Origin: Ophiothrix spiculata | Lineage: Eukaryota > Echinodermata > Ophiuroidea > Amphilepidida > Ophiotrichidae | Strand: one strand, 5' to 3' | Length of the DNA stretch: 22,568 nucleotides | Assembly (NCBI GenBank): GCA_000969725.1 | Contig: JXSR01S063334.1 | Shown here: positions 19,205 through 22,568 of the stretch, in pieces | Numbering within the stretch: the first letter of the stretch is position 1 | How the letters are laid out: each line of letters begins with the position of its first letter | Position numbers and translations under genes: made by a program | The notes under the pieces: model-generated | What the model was told of the DNA's origin: nothing | Databases searched by the model: none | The model's input: the letters and a program-made list of their open reading frames with translations, nothing else

Positions 19205-19815
19205 TATTCACTGAATGCATGACATGCTTTAGAAAGGGTGGGTCTCAGGGGTTGCCTTTACACTTTTCAATCCACAGGACAGAAGGAGCAGTAAGTCTCA
19301 GAATCCACAGGTCCTTCACTAAATTTACAGGTCCTTTAGAAGGACTTCTAATTCAAAAATCAGTGACAGCCTGAAAAAAAGATCGGACCGAAGGACCATC
19401 TCATTGCTGAACTGGTCGGTCCTTCCGAAATTTTGTCGGTCGGACGGTAAAGTCGAACCCTGGGGTCTACAAAAATACAAAAATTGTCAAAAGGGTGGCA
19501 TTCAGAGAATTTCCAGTATAAAATGTGCCTTGATAAAATGGATGGGTCTGAAATAAAAAGGGTGGGTTGCTTACCTTGTGACTAAAATTGAAATTATGTT
19601 GAGATATGAGAATCAGAATGAACATATCAGCATAGTGTTATAAGATATTGTTGTCACCATTTATGTTTTCCATATTGCTGAGTTCGATGAATTCAGTATC
19701 CCAATCAGTATGAAAAACTAAGGTTTCTGAAAATGTTGGTTTCAGAGATCTTTCAGTATAAAGGGTGTCTGTATAAAAAGGGTGGGGTTAAAATAAAAAG
19801 GGTGGGGTTCAAATC
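19205..19815 (+). repeat. Dispersed repeat units spaced 240 bp, rich in AAAAGGGTGGG
   Basis: TTCAGAGAATTTCCAGTATAA (first 20 bases shared in part) begins at 19501 and a clear match begins at 19741. Both run through GTATAA and end in AATAAAAAGGGTGGG. A third weaker unit starts near 19207 and is broken by the hAT-like element at 19246. The second full unit contains a further internal duplication of AAAATAAAAAGGGTGGGGTT. 'gggttcaaatcccac' at its end resembles a B box but has no A box, so it is not called an RNA gene. Confidence 0.7.
19246..19462. mobile_element. 217-bp hAT-like element
   Basis: The left end CAGGGGTTGCCTTTACAC and the reverse-complemented right end CAGGGTTCGACTTTACCG are similar. 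GGGTCT lies on both sides (19240-19245 and 19463-19468), consistent with a partly preserved hAT target duplication. The interior has many GGTCC/GGACC hairpin units such as 'aggtcctttagaaggact'. No gene. Confidence 0.65.
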
Positions 19816-19820
19816 CCACT

Positions 19821-20601
19821 GCATATAGTGCTATCGGTACTGGGATTGCAATATTTACCCTTGCTCCTTCATTGGAGTAGCAGACTATGATGGACTATGC
19901 AATAAAAAGTATCATGTTTTTTAAAACAGACTGGCATTTTAGAGGTTTTACTTATTTCATGAAAAAAAAAATCTTAAGTTTCATTTTATTCCAGCTTGAT
20001 AATGAATGCTCAAGACTAATTTTAAAATACACCGCACTGGAGCGGAAAGAAATGTTATCTTTCCAGTACATGTTATTTTATGCTGATTGAATTAATGTTG
20101 CGATGCGGAATAGATGAGAATGAAAAGAAATAACAAACCTTATATTTATCTGGTTATATTAATGTTCAGTGATATAGTGTAACAGATGATGACTTTACCA
20201 GAAGCCAAAACGGATCAATGTTGTTATATTTATATATATATACCATGGTATCAAAACAGACCTACATTCAGAGGAGAGTTATTTTATAACATTATTCTGT
20301 ATATATTTCATGGCATGAAAGTTGAGTGATTGTAAAATCACTCATTTTTTTGTGTATTTGAGTTGCGTTAATTTCAATAGTCTTTTCCCAGCTATGTTGA
20401 AATTCATTATAGGGGAATTTTTATTTAGAGCATTGTGATGCAAGTGAAATTAAAATACACAGTATTTTTTTCAGTGTATGCACAACATATGCATGACATA
20501 TTAAACATAGATTACATTATATTTTCATGACCAGTTTACCTTTTTGAGCTGATGAATTTGTTATATCTATTCCCCCTCCAATTCTGCATATATGCGAAAT
20601 G
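19821..20601. other. AT-rich stretch, nothing assigned
   Basis: Holds a short TA-rich microsatellite near 20228-20245 and several AATTTTAAA-type runs. The plus-strand frame at 19887-20090 resembles nothing I know and is within chance length. Confidence 0.5.
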
Positions 20602-20609
20602 ATTCACAT

Positions 20610-20907
20610 CAGGCCCGTAGCCAGGATTTTTTCAAGGGGGGTGCGGATTTTCAAAAAGTGGACCTTTTGGAGGAAAAAATTTCGTTTTGGTCGACCCTAA
20701 AATAATTTTAGTAGTTTTTAGCAGTTTTCCAAGCATTTTGTGTAGTATTTTATTTAAAAAAACGACACACATTTGCTTTTTTTGGTGCTTTAGGTGTTCT
20801 TTTGGTGGTCATTTAGTGAATTTTTGTGGACCTTTTTTGTACATTGTCAAATTTGGGGGGGTGCGACGCCCCCATCGCACCCCCCCCCCCCCCTGGCTAC
20901 GGGCTTG
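20610..20907. mobile_element. 298-bp hAT MITE with perfect 8-bp target duplication
   Basis: The left end CAGGCCCGTAGCCAGG and the reverse-complemented right end CAAGCCCGTAGCCAGG flank an interior that has a G-run after the left end and a C-run before the right end. ATTCACAT is repeated exactly on both sides (20602-20609 and 20908-20915). The terminus matches the CAGGCCCGTAGCCAGG type I know from hAT elements of many aquatic animals. It has no transposase. Plus-strand frames through it (20687-21192) are spurious. Confidence 0.93.
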
Positions 20908-21007
20908 ATTCACATTGTGTATTTTGCAGAGTGGACTGAAAATGGACGGTGCTGTATTGCAGATTACTCAATATTACAACTACCTTTGATACATTTGGTT
21001 GTTAAGG

Positions 21008-21733
21008 CCTGGTCCAACCATGCGCTCAATGCTTTTGCAATGCACTCGACTCAATGCATTCCCAATGCAATGCATCGCAACTGCATCTTGAAAGTTTCAT
21101 CAATGTGTGGCATATTAGAAAACAATGGCTATTCATTAATCACTTCGCAAATGCATTGCGGGTTCACTGCCAACAATATCTTTATGTCTTAAGAATACGT
21201 CTAAAGCAGGGGTTCTCAATTAAATTTGTTGGCGGGCCATTAAGGACCAACGCCAGTTCAAAAATACATCTTTGAGGGACAAATTAAGATCTTTTTCAAT
21301 GCTTTTCCTATATACCTCTCTATTCAAGAGGCGATCAAAGGGCCAAATAAAAGTAGTTCGCTGGCCGGATTTGGCCCGCGGGCCGCTATTTGAGAAGGCC
21401 TGATCTAAAGTTTCACCAGTTTGACACCAAGCCATTGACACGATGTCGGCTTAACATCGTCAAAGCATCAGTAATGGACTTGCGATGCAATTGCAAAGAA
21501 ATAAACCTTGAGGAGAGATTTAAATGCATCTTGAGAACTGCTCAAATATTCATGATGTTCTCCTGTAGCGGTCCAGATGTAAACATTGCATATGGCCTCC
21601 TAAAATCTAAATTATTTTGGGACTTTTAAGTACAAACAATCGATCGTGCCCAAATCCTTACTGATATTAGGATAAATTTTGGTGATACATCGGGATGCCT
21701 CTCAAAAGCATTGGGAACCATATTGGGACCAGG
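21008..21733. mobile_element. 726-bp inverted-repeat element, host of a nested hAT MITE
   Basis: The left end starts CCTGGTCCAACCATG and reaches CAATGCTTTTG. The reverse-complemented right end starts CCTGGTCCCAATATGG and also reaches CAATGCTTTTG, giving about 30 bp of imperfect inverted repeat. The interior is rich in TGCAATGCAT and GCGATGCA variants on both sides of the nested insertion. No clear target duplication and no transposase frame. Removing the nested element leaves about 520 bp. Confidence 0.65.
21207..21402. mobile_element. 196-bp hAT MITE nested in the 726-bp element
   Basis: Ends CAGGGGTTCTCAA and TTTGAGAAGGCCTG, with the GC-rich subterminal GGCCCGCGGGCC typical of hAT-Charlie-like elements. 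GTCTAAAG (21199-21206) and ATCTAAAG (21403-21410) form an 8-bp target duplication with one mismatch. Its ends match the element at 16700 but the interior does not, so it is a different subfamily. Confidence 0.92.
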
Positions 21734-22568
21734 GCTCTATGTTTTCGTCATGAATGATCAGGTACAAATAATTCTTTTTGACACTTGAATATACTGAAAA
21801 AGTCATGTAATCATCATGTCAAGCTAGAAACTGCCAAATGCTAATTTTGTATTGTGAATTAATTTAACAGTGACTTTCAAAAAATCAGACGATGAAAGGA
21901 GACTTAATTTAACTTAAAACTGCATCATGTTATTGGAGTCCCCTAGTAGTACAGACCCAATACTTTTATCCCTGACTGTATTTTCAGTATGGAGTGATAC
22001 TAGTATTAGTTGCCTCCCTATTTATGTGATCTACTTCCTCGTTGCAATCATAACATCGTGGATCGATGTTTGTTCGCCTAAATCCGTGCTACATCTCACA
22101 AATTAGGAGGAACTAAGCGAGTGAATTACACCATCCCTTTGTAAAGCAGGTGGAAACACGATACCACTTTTCCGTCCGTTTGTTACTACTACATATATAT
22201 TTACTAGGTCAGTCACCACTCGCCAGGATTTTTTTTTACGAGTTGGGTTTCTAGACAGGAAAAAACATAGTGACTGGCGTCATGGTGTGTTCAAATTAAT
22301 GAATTAATATGAATATGAGTCTAGGCACACTATCGCATTAAAAGACTTACATATACGCGTTTAAAAGGAGCTTATCTTGTTTGATTGCTTCATTTTTCAC
22401 CCATGCACGGAGTGCCTGGGTTTATCTAACCATGATCATGTCTATCGGTCTATCTATCTATCTATCGGTCTATCGTTCAACTTTCGTAAATATGCTTCCT
22501 CTCGTATATGCTTCGACGGATTTTCGTGAAACTCGCACAGGATGATCCTTGGGTAGAGGGGCTACGGG
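21734..22568. other. Right-hand stretch, no gene assigned
   Basis: About 830 bp of mixed composition with no element ends I can support. A 7-bp inverted repeat, CAGTCAC/GTGACTG (22210-22216 and 22270-22276), is present. The last 80 bp ('gacggattttcgtgaaactc') read like part of a dispersed repeat that continues past the window, but I cannot confirm that. Confidence 0.45.
22440..22475. repeat. (CTAT)n microsatellite with CGGT interruptions
   Basis: About eight CTAT-type units with regular GTCTATCGGTCTATC interruptions. Confidence 0.93.

Noticed and set aside
19805-19820. B-box-like 'gggttcaaatcccac' as a possible tRNA or SINE
   Set aside because: No A box or tRNA-like fold upstream. The match arises at the end of a GGGTGGGGTT repeat.
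20794-21192. Longest frame in the window (132 codons, plus strand)
   Set aside because: It starts inside the hAT MITE at 20610-20907, reads through its poly-C tract as a proline run, and runs into the next inverted-repeat element. No recognisable domain.
22210-22276. CAGTCAC/GTGACTG inverted repeat as possible MITE ends
   Set aside because: Only 7 bp, with no extension, no target duplication and a 53-bp interior. Likely chance.

Overview
The window looks like non-coding, repeat-rich DNA from an animal nuclear genome. Supporting signs are AT-rich sequence without compact genes, tRNA-derived SINEs, several families of short hAT and Tc1/mariner-type MITEs, and microsatellites. The hAT ends (CAGGCCCGTAGCCAGG; CAGGGGTTCTCAA with an internal GGCCCGCGGGCC) and the SINE tail resemble those I recall from marine invertebrates such as echinoderms, hemichordates and amphioxus. 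That assignment is from memory and low confidence. I found no protein-coding gene, intact tRNA, rRNA or CRISPR array that I can defend. The longest open frames are about 60-130 codons, mostly cross repeats, and some begin only at TTG or CTG. Exons of an intron-rich gene cannot be excluded.

Layout. Positions 1-13436 are two head-to-tail copies of a segment of at least 5.65 kb (copy 1: 1-5652, left edge outside the window; copy 2: 6828-13436), separated by a spacer present once (5653-6827). Both copies carry the same reverse-oriented SINE and the same hAT-like remnant, so those predate the duplication. After duplication copy 1 gained a 251-bp MITE (920-1170). Copy 2 gained a 525-bp Tc1/mariner-type MITE (11002-11526) and a 332-bp almost fully palindromic element (12594-12925). 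In each case the other copy shows the unfilled site. Divergence is uneven: a block of about 690 bp (1355-2041 against 7928-8621) is nearly identical, while the first 380 bp of the copies differ at roughly 8% of positions.

From 13437 to 22568 the sequence is single copy apart from mobile-element debris. It contains a three-unit tandem repeat split by an 847-bp inverted-repeat element (14281-15605), two members of one hAT MITE family flanking a MITE whose termini each carry TGACGTCA (16003-16887), a C18 run, and a foldback with arms of about 260 bp and a SINE in its loop (18076-19047). Further right are a 240-bp-spaced repeat interrupted by a hAT-like element (19205-19815), a hAT element with a perfect 8-bp target duplication (20610-20907), and a larger inverted-repeat element with a hAT MITE nested inside it (21008-21733).

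The window therefore reads as a transposon record rather than a gene system. Its most notable items are the nested-palindrome element, the uneven conservation between the duplicate copies, and the large SINE-containing foldback. All alignments and mismatch counts were made by eye.
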